In this document: one piece after another, positions 10,968-21,960 of the stretch
How the letters are laid out: every line of letters begins with the position of its first letter
Position numbering within the stretch: the first letter of the stretch is position 1
Source: Dipteronia dyeriana
Taxonomy: Eukaryota; Streptophyta; Magnoliopsida; Sapindales; Sapindaceae
Assembly: GCA_032871835.1 (NCBI GenBank)
Contig: CM065300.1
Coordinates: 111,225,088-111,289,087 of the forward strand
Direction: 5' to 3'
Length of the DNA stretch: 64,000 bases
Program-made: the position numbers and the translations under genes
The notes under the pieces: model-generated
The model's input: only the letters and a program-made list of their open reading frames with translations
What the model was told of the DNA's origin: nothing
Database searches by the model: none

Positions 10968-12062
10968 TCATTCCTCTTTATCAGGATCTTCCATTGCATT
11001 CTTAAATGTTAATGGATTATCCACACTATCAGTAGAGACAACAACTTGTCCCTCACCTATAGCTAAATAGCGTTCAGGTTGTCTCATAACCCTCACACTA
11101 CGTCTAGGTGGTAGTGTATACTGATCAGGAACCATCTGACTCTCAGATGTTTGTGGATCAACAACTCTTATTGAGGAAGCACTAGTCTCACCAGGCTCCA
11201 ACTCATTTAATACAATCTTAGAACGAGGTTTATGGTCACTAATGTAATTGTCCTCAAGAAACGTTGCATTTGTCGATACAAATACTTTGTTATCTTCGGG
11301 ACTATAGAAGTGTCCACCTCTGGTCTCCTTGGAGTATCCTACAAACAGGCAGACAACAGAATTGGAGTCTAGCTTTCCAGTTCTCTTCTTCAGCACATGT
11401 GCTGGACACCCCCATATGCGGAATTGTCGTAAACTAGCTTTACGACCATTCCACAACTCTAGGGGAGTCTTAGGAACAAATTTGGATGACACTACATTCA
11501 AAATGTATACCGCTGTTTGTAACGTATATCCCCATAAGGAATTTGGTAATGATGAGAAACTAATCATAGATCTCACCATTTCCATTAGGGTTCTATTTCT
11601 CCTCTCCGCTACACCATTTTGCTGAGGTGTACCGGGAGCTGTGAGTTGAGAAACTATCCCATGCTCGACCATGAAGTCTTCAAACTCTTGGTCAAGGTAC
11701 TCACCTCCACGATCCAATCGTAGTGACTTGATAGTCCTACCTAATTGATTCTCAAATTCAGCTCAAAATTCTTTGAACTTTTCAAATGTTTCCGACTTTC
11801 GTTGCATCAGTTAGACGTATCCGTATCTTGAGTAGTCATCTACAAAGGTGACATAATACTCATAACCACCCCTAGCTTTAACATTCATCGGTCCGCAAAC
11901 ATTTGTATGTATAAGCTCTAGCGGTTCTTTAGCTCTAAGCCATTTTCCAGTAAAAGGTCTCTTAGTCATCTTACCTTCCAGACAAGATTCGCGGACAAGT
12001 AAGGTGCCAACCTTTAACTCACTTAAAGGTCCGCTTTTTACTAATCTGTCTATCCGGTCAAG
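10968..12062 (-). pseudogene. pol: Copia A integrase
   Basis: Integrase with the core around GGYEYYVTFVDDYSRYG and a long open segment at 10,968-11,717 ([48 protein letters not shown]). Catalytic positions two and three (Asp in DRGGEY, Glu in VAERRN) are present, but the first is changed: the usual HTD reads HTN, with codon AAT at 11,901-11,903. Copia B still has HTD here. An in-frame TGA lies near 11,760. The protein would therefore be inactive even without the stops. Confidence 0.92.
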
Positions 12063-12600
12063 GTTGATATGACCAAGCCTTAGATGCCAGAGATACGTGT
12101 TATTATCTGGAGAAATCTTATGTCATTTAGTTTTTGGTTTTTCAACCTTAAACATTTCGGTGTTGAGCAGTGTAGTATGTATTAACGGTCTTAACATATA
12201 CAAATTGTTTTCATTAATTTCTAAACAAATATTCAGACCATTGTTTCCTATAATAACATACTTATTATTAAAAGAAACATAATATTTTTGTTCTAACAAC
12301 TTAGAAACGGAAATCAAATTCCGTGTAAATCCAGGAATATAAAAATATTGTTTAATAATAAAAAACTATTATTATTACAAAATTGCAATCTTATTGCTCC
12401 CACTGCTTTGGCCGATACGACATCCCCTGACCCCACATGCATTAAGAAGGCTCCCTCCTCTAGCTGTGTCCAAGAATCAGTCCACTGCAAAGAAGAACAA
12501 ACATGATTAGTGGCCCCCGAATCAACTATCCAGGGTGAAGAATCATCTTCCATTAAACAAGATTCAAGAACAAGTAAATCATATTTACCTTTCATCTTTT
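12063..12600 (-). pseudogene. pol: Copia A protease and pre-integrase region
   Basis: Aspartic protease with active site WIVDSGATNHVC near 12,515-12,545, followed by a strand pattern typical of copia proteases. A frameshift at about 12,314 moves the coding frame to the segment 12,123-12,317 (LISVSKLLEQ-like, LYMLRPLIHT). The pre-integrase zinc region follows in broken form to about 12,000. It continues without a stop from the gag zinc knuckle, as in copia elements with a single gag-pol frame. Confidence 0.88.
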
Positions 12601-13423
12601 TCTTCTTGGCTACCTCCTCCAGATACTGAGGACAGTTCCTCTTCCAGTGCCCGACCTTGTTATAATGAAAACATTTTCCTTTGTCTTGGTCAGTGGAGGT
12701 GCCCTTCTTTTTGCTTTGGGCTTTCTTGGGATTGGGCATTCCTTTTGCTTTCCCAGCGAACCTTTTCCTCTTCTTATTATTAGAGGAAGATGGTTCGGAA
12801 ACATTTTCCTCACCGGTCTTGCCTTTGTTGTCCTTAATCAAGGACTCAAAGGTAGCGAGCTCATTTAGCAGCTGTGTAAGACTGAACTTTAACTTGTTCA
12901 TCCCGTAGTTGCTTTTAAACTGATCGAAACTCTTCGGAAGAGTCTTCAGTATGATGCTCACCTGACTGGGTTCGTCAATGGCCCCGCCATTGACTTCTGT
13001 CGTGTTGAATTAGGACATCATACTCAGGACATGTTCTCGAACTGATGTTCCTTCCTTCATGCGAGCGAGCATAGCGAAACGAACAGCTTCATGTCGCTTT
13101 TGCTTGGAAGGCTGCCTAAACATAGCTTGCAATGACTCCATAATTTCGAATGCTGAAGTCATTGCATCGTGCTTTGTGACAAGCACGTCTGTCATAGATG
13201 CCAACAGATATGTTCGGGCCTTCTCATCAGATGAGACCCATCTCTGGTATGCCTCACGAACAGTTCGTGTGGCCTTTGCAGTAGGCGATGGAGGACATTC
13301 CTCCGTAAGCACAAACTTAAGGTCTTTGGTGACCAAAATTGCATTAATATTAAGTTTCCAGTTTGTGTAGTTATCACCAGTTAATTTGTCGTTTGCGTGA
13401 ATTTGAAGTAATGCAGAAGACAT
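12601..13423 (-). pseudogene. gag: Copia A gag
   Basis: Capsid/nucleocapsid gene. I place the start at the ATG at 13,423 (MSSALLQIHANDKLTGDNY), because this is the conserved start of the family; the upstream in-frame Met at 13,447 is not conserved. The UBN2-type Gag domain covers 13,010-13,400, with one in-frame stop at 13,007-13,009. The CCHC knuckle near 12,640-12,690 reads CFHYNKVGHWKRNC, so its first spacing Cys is replaced by His-Tyr. Lys-rich linkers flank it. Confidence 0.92.
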
Positions 13424-14977
13424 TGCTGAAATAAATAAAAAATTCATTCAGTCATTTATTTAAAACAATTGCGGGTTATTTGTTATAAATTTAAACGTGA
13501 TGCATGAACATGTTAAACGAACTAGAACTACCCTAAAAATAGTTACTATACCACGACAATCCAACATACCACAAAAAAGTGCCGCCTTAGGGTCGGTCAA
13601 ATCTTTGTATGTTGGACCGAGACATTCTCAATCAAATGATATTCTAGAATAACTCTTATTCCATATCACTTAACCATCGTTTATTCAGTCAGGTTGTTAA
13701 TTAACAAACTTAATCAAAACCTTCGTGAGTGTAACCCACCATTTCAGATCTCATGAGCTTAACTCGAGAATTGCCGCCTTAGGGTCAGTCAATCCCGAAA
13801 TACCCTCGGAAATCCTATCCATTAGGAAGTCAACCTTGGTATTGACCTTTGTGGAAATCCTCCTTAGGGAGGACGAAAGCAAAGCCGTCACGAGGCCCCA
13901 CTCGAATCTCATGATGTTGAACTAATGATGGAGACCGCGGGATATATATGTCATATATCCCTCTCCCACACACTATTTTAAAACTAGGGTTTTCTATTAT
14001 CCGTTAATGCACCTAGACTCTACATGATCAAATGGCTAACTTTAATCAAGTTATCTAGTGCATTAACTAATTCATTATTAGAAACAATTTCTAATTAACT
14101 AATAAATTATTAATGATTTTTAACAATTAAAAATCTAATCTATTAGTAAATAGTCTCAGTCTTTGTAAACTATTTACTAAGCTCAGATTATTATGAAAAT
14201 GTTTACCAAGTTTTAACTATTAAAACTCTAACACAATTTTCGGTTCATTTATAATTAGACAATTAATCAAATTAATCCTAATTACTATAAATGACCATAT
14301 TAATCTAACTTATTAAACTCTTTAATAACAAGATTAATATTAATGAGAATTACCAAGTTTTTTAACAATTAAAAAACTAATCCCATTTTCATAGCCAATT
14401 TATGTATTTATCCATTTTAATCACATTAAAAAAAATACACAAAATATAGGCTATGATGCATGTATGACAAATCAAATATATTTGTGTAGGCACTTCTAAT
14501 CTAAATGACAAACGTATGCATGACAATGCTTTTTATCATCACATAATATAAAGCATACATGAATTGACCGAGTACTGTGGATTATTTAACCTAAAAAAAA
14601 ATTGGAATCTAAAATTACAAAAATACCCCCCAAGGCATTCCTTGGTCTTCTTGTAATTTCCAAGTCTTCCATTCTCTTCAGGTTACCTCGATTCATCTCA
14701 TTAATTTTTCTTCGCGATTTTTCCAGGTCTTCAACATAGGTTACATTTTTTTTTTACAGTCCAATAATAGTTAAAAAAATAATAATAAATTTTTTTTTTA
14801 TACAACCCATAATACCTAAATCCACAGTACCATATAATTAACGATCAATCATGTTTTTGTAAAATTAAAAAAAATATATATACATACAAAAACATCATAC
14901 AGTCAATTTAAATCGTACCTACACAATCATACATACAGGAGCATCGAAAACAATTTCCTGTTCCGAAAATAAAATTG
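13424..14977 (-). other. Copia A untranslated leader
   Basis: A 1.55-kb AT-rich leader between the primer-binding site and gag. It contains two copies of a motif starting GCCGCCTTAGGGTC (13,581-13,600 and 13,773-13,792), also present twice in copia B. The region 14,040-14,400 has many short inverted repeats with ACCAAGTTTT and TTAAAAACT-type arms. A TTTATTTCAG resembling a 3' splice site ends 4 bp before the gag ATG. A plus-strand ORF at 13,725-13,925 is not considered real. Confidence 0.7.
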
Positions 14978-14990
14978 CTCTGATACCAAT
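14978..14990 (-). other. Copia A primer-binding site
   Basis: On the minus strand this reads ATTGGTATCAGAGC, complementary to the 3' end of plant initiator tRNA-Met. It abuts the 3' edge of the 5' LTR, where minus-strand cDNA synthesis would begin. Confidence 0.92.
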
Positions 14991-16966
14991 TGTTGGAACC
15001 AAATTCACCGATCACGCAGCGGAAACGGGTTTTTTCAAATTTTTATACAGATCGTATCTGTATCTGGGACCGGTGAACTTTTGATCGTTATTATTTTCGG
15101 AACAAATACATATAAAAATTATTACACTAATAAAATATATATGTAAATACAGGAAATTGTAATCAATAAAAAAATAGAACCATACCAACGTTTGGAGGCT
15201 CCTTCACTTTTCGATTTGCTTCTGGTCAGTACCACTGATCTTCCTAGCTATTCCCGGGATTAGTAACAGCGTATGGGCGCGTCACGATTCTCAGGAACTT
15301 AGGATGGAGGGTGTAGAAGAGAAAAGAATAAAAAAAAACTCTTTCTTTATATTAATGAACAACACTTGTACATAAAACCTTTTCTCTCTTTGTGGTGTTT
15401 GTTCATGCACACACTTGCACAAAATAACTCACAAAAAAAACACACCAGCCTTTTTTTTATTTTAACCAAAAGCCAAAACCCTTTATATGTCTTTTGTTAA
15501 AAATATATATATAAGTAAGTGAGTTGTTGTGCGTGAAACGCACAACAACTCTTTTTTTTTTTTTATTATTAAATAAAATATATCTTATATAAAAAATTTA
15601 AAAAATTGATCAAATCCATATTTGATTTTTAAAAACATTCAAATAAAAATATCTCATATCTTTAATTTAATTTTAATTTTGAATTCAAACTATTTAAATT
15701 TAAAAATAAATTATTTAATTTAATAAAATAAAATAATCACATTATCTTATTTTATTCAAAAATAAATATCAACATACACCCTCCATTTAGTGATTAATAA
15801 CATAATTAAATAATCTCATTATTTAAGTTATTTAATCACCATTATCTATTAATTAAATAATCTCATTAATCAATTAATTCCTGAATAAACACGTGTCACT
15901 TTCGTAACACAATTAACTGGACAATCCAATTAATTAACCGTGACCCTTGTTACCTAAATCGATCGGGTTAGCAAGGGGACCTAATGGACCCACAGTATTT
16001 TGAGCTCCAATAATCCTCTGAATCATTAATTAAACTCTTTAATTAATATTCTTTGATTATTAACTCCGGTGTTATTCCACTAAAAACCCGAAGCTGTACT
16101 CTCTCAACTGCAGATGTTTTTACACAGACCGATACAACTCGGTGTCCATCGATATAGCTATTACATATGGTGTGATCCTCCACAATAGTTCATAATTAGA
16201 GTTGGGTCACAATGTCCGTTATACCCCTCTAATTACATATATCCTTTAAGTACCATTGATTCTCTAATGGACAATAAATCCTACTTCCTCACGGAATTAG
16301 AAGAACGCTCATATTGTCCAAGCCCCGAATCAACCCTTAAGGGAACTACCATCTACTTCTCAAAGAATTAGTGGATTCCACTATTGTGTACAAACCTTCC
16401 CAGCCACAAGCCAAACCGTAATCCCAACATACAGAGTATATTGATCAGGAAATACATCTGACCTCACTCACGGTATATCAAAGACCACGATCTAACCTGA
16501 AGGAGTAGATAAGACACTCAGGATTAAGATCACCCATTTATAGCCATCATTAGTTGATATATATGAATCTCATCGGTAAACGGATCTTTGTGTGAGATTC
16601 ATATAGGTCATGGCCCAGTCCTTTATGATCACGTCATACAAGGTGCCTCCATTCCCATATCTCTTTTGAATGATTCAGGATAGAATCACTGTACATTACG
16701 GAATGGACCACAACTATAGATTAACCAAAAATAAAGTACCCAGCTTTATTTGCTCTCTATGGACTCTTTAGATTGCACGTCTCTTACTGTATCCATCTAT
16801 ATATGACACTCATATACACAGTTTGAGATTACATCTGGCAATCCAGGATGTTAATATATACACAAGTTTATAAAATAAATAACATAACAGAATGAATTGA
16901 ACATTTCCTTTTATTTACTTCATAAATCCATTTACAAATTACATGCTTAGGGCATAAACCCCAACA
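14991..16966 (-). repeat. Copia A 5' LTR
   Basis: A 1,976-bp LTR bounded by TGTTGG...CCAACA. On the minus strand it contains a TATA-like CATATAAAGGG (about 15,480-15,490) upstream of an A/T-rich transcribed part. It ends against a 63-bp fragment of LTR D lying in copia B. The next five bases, TACCA, would be the target duplication; its partner lies left of the window, so this cannot be confirmed. Confidence 0.93.
15480..15490 (-). promoter_or_regulatory. Putative TATA box in copia A 5' LTR
   Basis: CATATAAAGGG on the minus strand, in the position expected for an RNA polymerase II promoter inside an LTR, with an AT-run and a microsatellite-like ATATATATAT just downstream. Recognised by sequence only. 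Confidence 0.4.
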
Positions 16967-17029
16967 TACCAGTAATTGCCAATAGCTCATAGACCGTCTA
17001 TAGCTCTCCAAGTTACCATATTTACTCAT
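16967..17029 (-). repeat. 63-bp fragment of LTR D
   Basis: Closely matches, in reverse, the LTR D segment at 61,396-61,460, including the stretch whose translation reads SKYGNLESYRRSM. It is an internal piece, not an LTR end, sandwiched between the copia A LTR and copia B RNase H. It therefore marks a truncated older D insertion or a fill-in during break repair. It makes a composite minus-strand ORF at 16,868-17,131. Confidence 0.8.
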
Positions 17030-17184
17030 GAGCTTATCTAGATCTTGAGTAACTTCTAAATCACTCAATAACTTATGAAGCCAAACAAACTCTTTAATAG
17101 CTTCACAAGCGGCTACACATTCGGCTTCCATGGTGGAGTCAGCAATGCAAGATTGCTTGATACTTCTCTACACAATGGCTCCAC
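17030..17184 (-). pseudogene. pol: Copia B RNase H, distal part
   Basis: Fragment with MEAECVAACEAIKEFVWLHK, homologous to the copia A RNase H. It stops at 17,184, where solo LTR C1 begins, and resumes at 19,797. Its continuation towards the 3' end of copia B is cut off by the D fragment and copia A. Confidence 0.85.
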
Positions 17185-19796
17185 TGAAAATACATTCACG
17201 GTTAAATGCTCAAGGCTAACCTAGAGGGGGGGGGGGGGGGGTGAATAGGTTAGACACCTTTTTCGACTCCCTTAGAAAAACACAAAAGTTTGTCCCTCTA
17301 GATTGCTTGTATCACAATATATATATTAATTAAAGACAATTAGTCATTATATAAACACAAGTAAAGTGTGAAACAAACAAGTAATTGTAACACATACACA
17401 ATCTATATTATATAAAGGAAATAAACATATATAAAGAGTTCTATCCACAATACAAATATTAGAGAGATAGGGATAGAGAGAAGTTGACACAAGATATAAC
17501 GTGGTAAACATCCGAAGAGGAAACATCCACGGGCTAGCAGCCACCGGCAAACAAAATCCACTAGTAGATAAGACAAATACAATCTCTCAAGTGACCTCTT
17601 CACCTAGAAACTACCCTCCTATCCTACTTTAGAAGTTGTTGCCCTATGCTCTACAATCCGAGGCTTCACACCTCTTGTCTTGACTTCCATGCTCACCTTA
17701 TCTGGATCTTCACGGCCCAAGGCAAGACTTCTTGCTCAACTAAGTCCTTGGGACTCTAGTCAAGACTTTCTTGCTTACCTATCTGAGTTCTCCCAACTCT
17801 AGGCAAGACTTCTTGCTCGACTATCCAGATCCTCCCGACCCTATCCAAGACTTCCTTGCTTGACAATCCAAGGTTTCATACCTCTTGCCATGACTTCTTG
17901 CTCAACACCATAGGTCTCACACCTATTGTCAAGACTTTCTTCTCACAAGGCATCTAGATGATCATGAATGTAAAACGCAAACAAGCACGCAACATAGAAT
18001 GCTATGATCAACACATCCTATGGAAAATAATAGACATGAGCATGAATGCACAAATCACATATAGTCTAGTTTATCATGCACGTGTAATCAATCTAGATTT
18101 TGTAAGATATGTTCAATATTAATCACAACCTAGATACATGTAAAGATCTAAACTTGAATCACAAGATATATTCAATAAATCACAAAATCAAGTTTAATTC
18201 ACACAAACCAAAAACATGCTAAAATCATATGACAAAGTCAATTAGATTTAAGCTAAAGCTCTAAAGCATATTACTAATCATAGATTCAACAAATCACATG
18301 AATAGCTCAAAAGAACATAAGCACGTGTATTATGTGAGAATTTTGGCCAAGAGAGCCTAATACATGTGAGGAACTATTTTTCATAAAATCAATCAATCAA
18401 AGATCATAAAATAGTCCTAGAATCAAAGCTAGCACAATACAATCCCAAACATGTGATAACATAGGCAAAATCAAAACCTAACTCCACATGTATGATTTCA
18501 ATTGAAACTCAATTTAGCTTTGAAAGAGTTCAAAACTCAAATCAAAACACTCACAATATACAAATATATGTAGAATAAGAAAACCCAAGGCAATTGACCA
18601 AGTTTTAAAAGAAAACTTTGAGAGAAAATCAATACCTTAGTTGATTTAGGTGCAGTCCCGTTTTTGTATGATTAGACACCAAAAACAGCAGCACAACTTA
18701 ATCAAACCTTTAGAGAAAAGATGGAGGATGAATAGATGAACACTTTCAACTTTGGATCACTCAAATAGAAGTTCAAATGAAGAAGTTATGGTGTTTAGTA
18801 GGTGAGAAAATTTAGAGAGAAAATGTCTGCACACTTGTTTTAAATTTCTTCTTAGAATGAAATATGTGAGGGAAAGAGTTTATAAAGGAGTGGGAAACTT
18901 GGACATGTGAAATGACCAAGAGGGGTAAGAAGAAGCCAAGCAAGATTTCTGCCCGAGATGGCACGTGGGCATCTCTGGGCAGCAAGCCTTCTGCCCCGAG
19001 ATGGCCACGCTCCATCTCTGGAAAGAAGTGCCTTGCTTGCTTCTTTCTCCTTCGACCTTCCTTTGCGTTCTTCAAACGTTCTCCGGACTCCAAACTCGGA
19101 ATTAAAATTGGTTTATGGATTATTAACCATAACTCTCACACGGACATGGACATATAAGATACTCAACCCAGAAAATAATAATTAGACTCAATATATGAAG
19201 ACGAAGACAATGTATGAAACAAGAGTTGAAAGTGTAGTATCTTTTGACTTAGAACTTGAAATCAATAGTATGAGTAACCAAAATAACCGGAACTCAATCA
19301 AGAATGATTTAAGACTAAATCCAAGTTCAATATCCATGTTATACAAACATATACACATAGAAACACAATTCACATTTGAATACAAACTACATAGAGAGAG
19401 TTTCCAATCATGCATATTCCAAAACATGTTAATTCCAAACCAATGCATGAGCATTCTTCTTCAAGTGTGTGAAAATGTTATACATGGTGCACAACGATGC
19501 AGGGACATATATGAATGAATTGTATGTGTATACCTATAATGGTGCACAACGATACAGGGATACATATGAATGAATTGTGTGTGTGCCTAAGCCTTGTAAT
19601 AGAAAGATAAGGTCTTAGTATACCTTTGTAGAACCATATTGCATCTTTTCTCTTGAAGACTTAGAACTTGCTTTGACTTGTTGTTTCTTCTTCCTTGAAG
19701 CTTGAATCATCATGAATCTAAACAACTAAATCATTACAAGTAAACATCATTTTGATATGGAATTAATGCCAACACAAACTAAAACCTAACATCCAC
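17180..19796 (-). mobile_element. Solo Sirevirus-type LTR C1 with target duplication
   Basis: The LTR occupies 17,185-19,791 (2,607 bp) with TG...CA ends: plus-strand start TGAAAATACATTC, end AAAACCTAACA. It is flanked by a perfect 5-bp duplication TCCAC at 17,180-17,184 and 19,792-19,796. It splits the RNase H of copia B, and only one LTR is present, so it is a solo LTR left by LTR-LTR recombination. It is homologous to the LTR at 42,514-44,637, which borders Sirevirus-type polypurine tracts. A run of 16 G lies at 17,226-17,241. Short ORFs inside (such as 18,812-19,185 on both strands) are not coding. Confidence 0.92.
18879..18890 (-). promoter_or_regulatory. Putative TATA box in LTR C1
   Basis: TTTATAAACTC on the minus strand, within the LTR at a position equivalent to TATA-like sites in related LTRs, followed downstream by a GTGCAGA motif shared with C2 and C4 near the presumed transcription start. 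Confidence 0.35.
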
Positions 19797-20850
19797 CAAC
19801 GAGGGTGAAAATTGGTCATGATTTGGATTTTATAGTATCCCTATTTGACTAAAAATCAGAATCTGTGTATCCTAATGGATCAAATCCAATCCAGAATACA
19901 CTAGCATGTAGTTTCTCGTTCCCTGAAAATACTTGAGAATAGTTTTGACAACAACCCAATGATCCAATCCTGGGTTGGACTAGTATTTGATGCCTACTCC
20001 CATTGCATAGCAGATGTCTAGTTTCACAAACAACATAGCATACATGAGCCTACCTACTGCCGATGCATAAGGTATATGTCGCTTATCCTCAACTTTTTAA
20101 GGTGTTTTAGGACATTGTTCCTTAGACAAGTGAACTCCATACCCGGAAGGTGAATTACCTTTCTTAGAGTTCAGCATCTAAAATCGCATAACAATCTTGT
20201 CAATATATGATACCTGAGATAGTGCTATGAGTTTGTTCTTACGATCCCTTACATATTAGATCCCTAGAACATAACTCGCCTCTTCCGAATCTTTCATTTG
20301 GAATTGTCTAGCCAGCTAGCCTTTTACATAAGACAACACTCCTACATCATTCCCAATAAGTAGGATATCATCTACGTATAGGACCAAGAAAACTACTTTC
20401 TTGTCAATGATGTGCTTATAGACACAAGGCTAATCGACATTCTACTTGAAGCCATAGGTTTTGATCATATCATCAAACCTGATGTTCCAAGATCTAGGTG
20501 CTTGCTTAAGTCCATAAATGGACCTTTGCAGCTTGCAAACTATTTACTCTTGATCTGGGAACACGAATCCCTCTGGTTGCATCATATAGATGCTCTCGTC
20601 AAGATTACCATTCAAGAATGCAGTACTGACGTCCATCCACCAAATTTCATAATCGAAATGGGCAGTAACGGATAAGAGAATCCTAATAAACTTAAACATG
20701 GCTACTGGCGAGAAGGTCTCTTATAATCAACCTCCTCCTTTTGGGTATAACCCTTGGCCAATAGCCTTGACTTGAAGGTCTCTACCTTTCCCGTTATTCC
20801 TCTCTTTCTCTTGTAGATCCACTTACACCCATTCCTCTTTATCAAGATAT
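19797..20850 (-). pseudogene. pol: Copia B reverse transcriptase and RNase H start
   Basis: Homologous along its length to copia A 9,860-10,870 (same order, same spacing), but with many stops and indels. The catalytic box still encodes YVDD at 20,367-20,378. The segment around 20,412-20,675 appears open only on the opposite strand, which is a shadow. Sequence identity to A is clearly lower than that between the A LTRs, so B is the older insertion. Confidence 0.88.
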
Positions 20851-21960
20851 TTCATTGCATTCCTGAATGTCAATAAATCATCTACACTATCAGCATAGAC
20901 AACACCTTATCCATCATAGCCTTCTGGTTGTCTTACAACCCTCCCAGTTCGTCTATGAGGTAGTGCATCCTGATTAAGAACTATCTGACTCTCAGATGTT
21001 TATGGATCAACAACTCTTTTTGATGAAACACTAGTCTCACCAGGCTCTAAGTCATTCAATACAATCTTAGAATAAGGCTTATGGTCACTAATATAATTGT
21101 CCTCAAGAAACGTTTCATTTGTCGATACAAATACTTTGTTATCTTTGAGACTATAGAAGTGTCCATCTTTGGTTTGCTTAAAGTATCATAAAATTAGGTA
21201 GACCACAGACTCGGAGTCTAGATTTCCACTTATGTTATTCAGCAAATGTGCTGGATACCCCCATGTGCATAAATATTGCAAACTATCTTTAAAACCATTT
21301 CACAACTCCAGGGGAGTCTCAGGAATAGATATTGATGGCACTACATTTAAAATGCATTTTCGCTGTTTGTAATGCATATCCCTAGAATGAATTTGGTAAT
21401 TATGAGAAACTAATCATAGATCTAACCTTTTACATCAGGGTTCTATTTCTCCTCTCTACTACACCATTTTGCTGAGGTGTACCGGGAGCTATGAGTTGGG
21501 AAACTATCCCACACTCGACCATGAAATCTTCAAACTCTTGGTCAAGGTACTCACTTCCACGATCCGATCGTAATGACTTGATAGTCCTACCTAATTGTTT
21601 CTCAACTTCAGCTCGAAATTATTTGAACTTTTCAAATGTTATCGACTTTCATTTCATCAGTTAGATATATCTGTATCTTGGTAGTCATCTATAAAGGTGA
21701 CACAATACTCATAGCCACCCCTAGCTCTAACATTCATTGGTTCGCAGACGTCTGTATGTATGAGCTCTAGTGGCTATATAGCTCTAAGCCTTTTTCCAGT
21801 AAAAGGTCTCTTAGTCATCTTACCTTCTAAACAGGATTCAAAGATAGGTAAGGTGCCAACCTCTTACTCACTTAAAGATTCATCTTTTACTCGTCTGTCT
21901 AATCGGTCAAGGTTGATATGACCAAGTCTTAGATGCCAGAGATATGTGTCATCCAGAGAA
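20851..21960 (-). pseudogene. pol: Copia B integrase
   Basis: Degenerate copy of the copia A integrase. Recognisable on the minus strand are the HTDVC segment near 21,740-21,760 (first catalytic Asp retained, unlike A), the SLRSDRGSEYLDQEF-like stretch near 21,550, and the NGVVERRNR-like stretch near 21,450-21,470. Frequent stops and single-base indels exclude function. Confidence 0.85.

Noticed and set aside
14977..14990. tRNA-like sequence TGGTATCAGAGC
   Set aside because: It is a primer-binding site complementary to the tRNA 3' end, not a tRNA gene; no cloverleaf is present.
18812..19185. Overlapping ORFs on both strands near 18,900-19,100
   Set aside because: They lie in the transcribed part of solo LTR C1 and are not conserved in C2 or C4.
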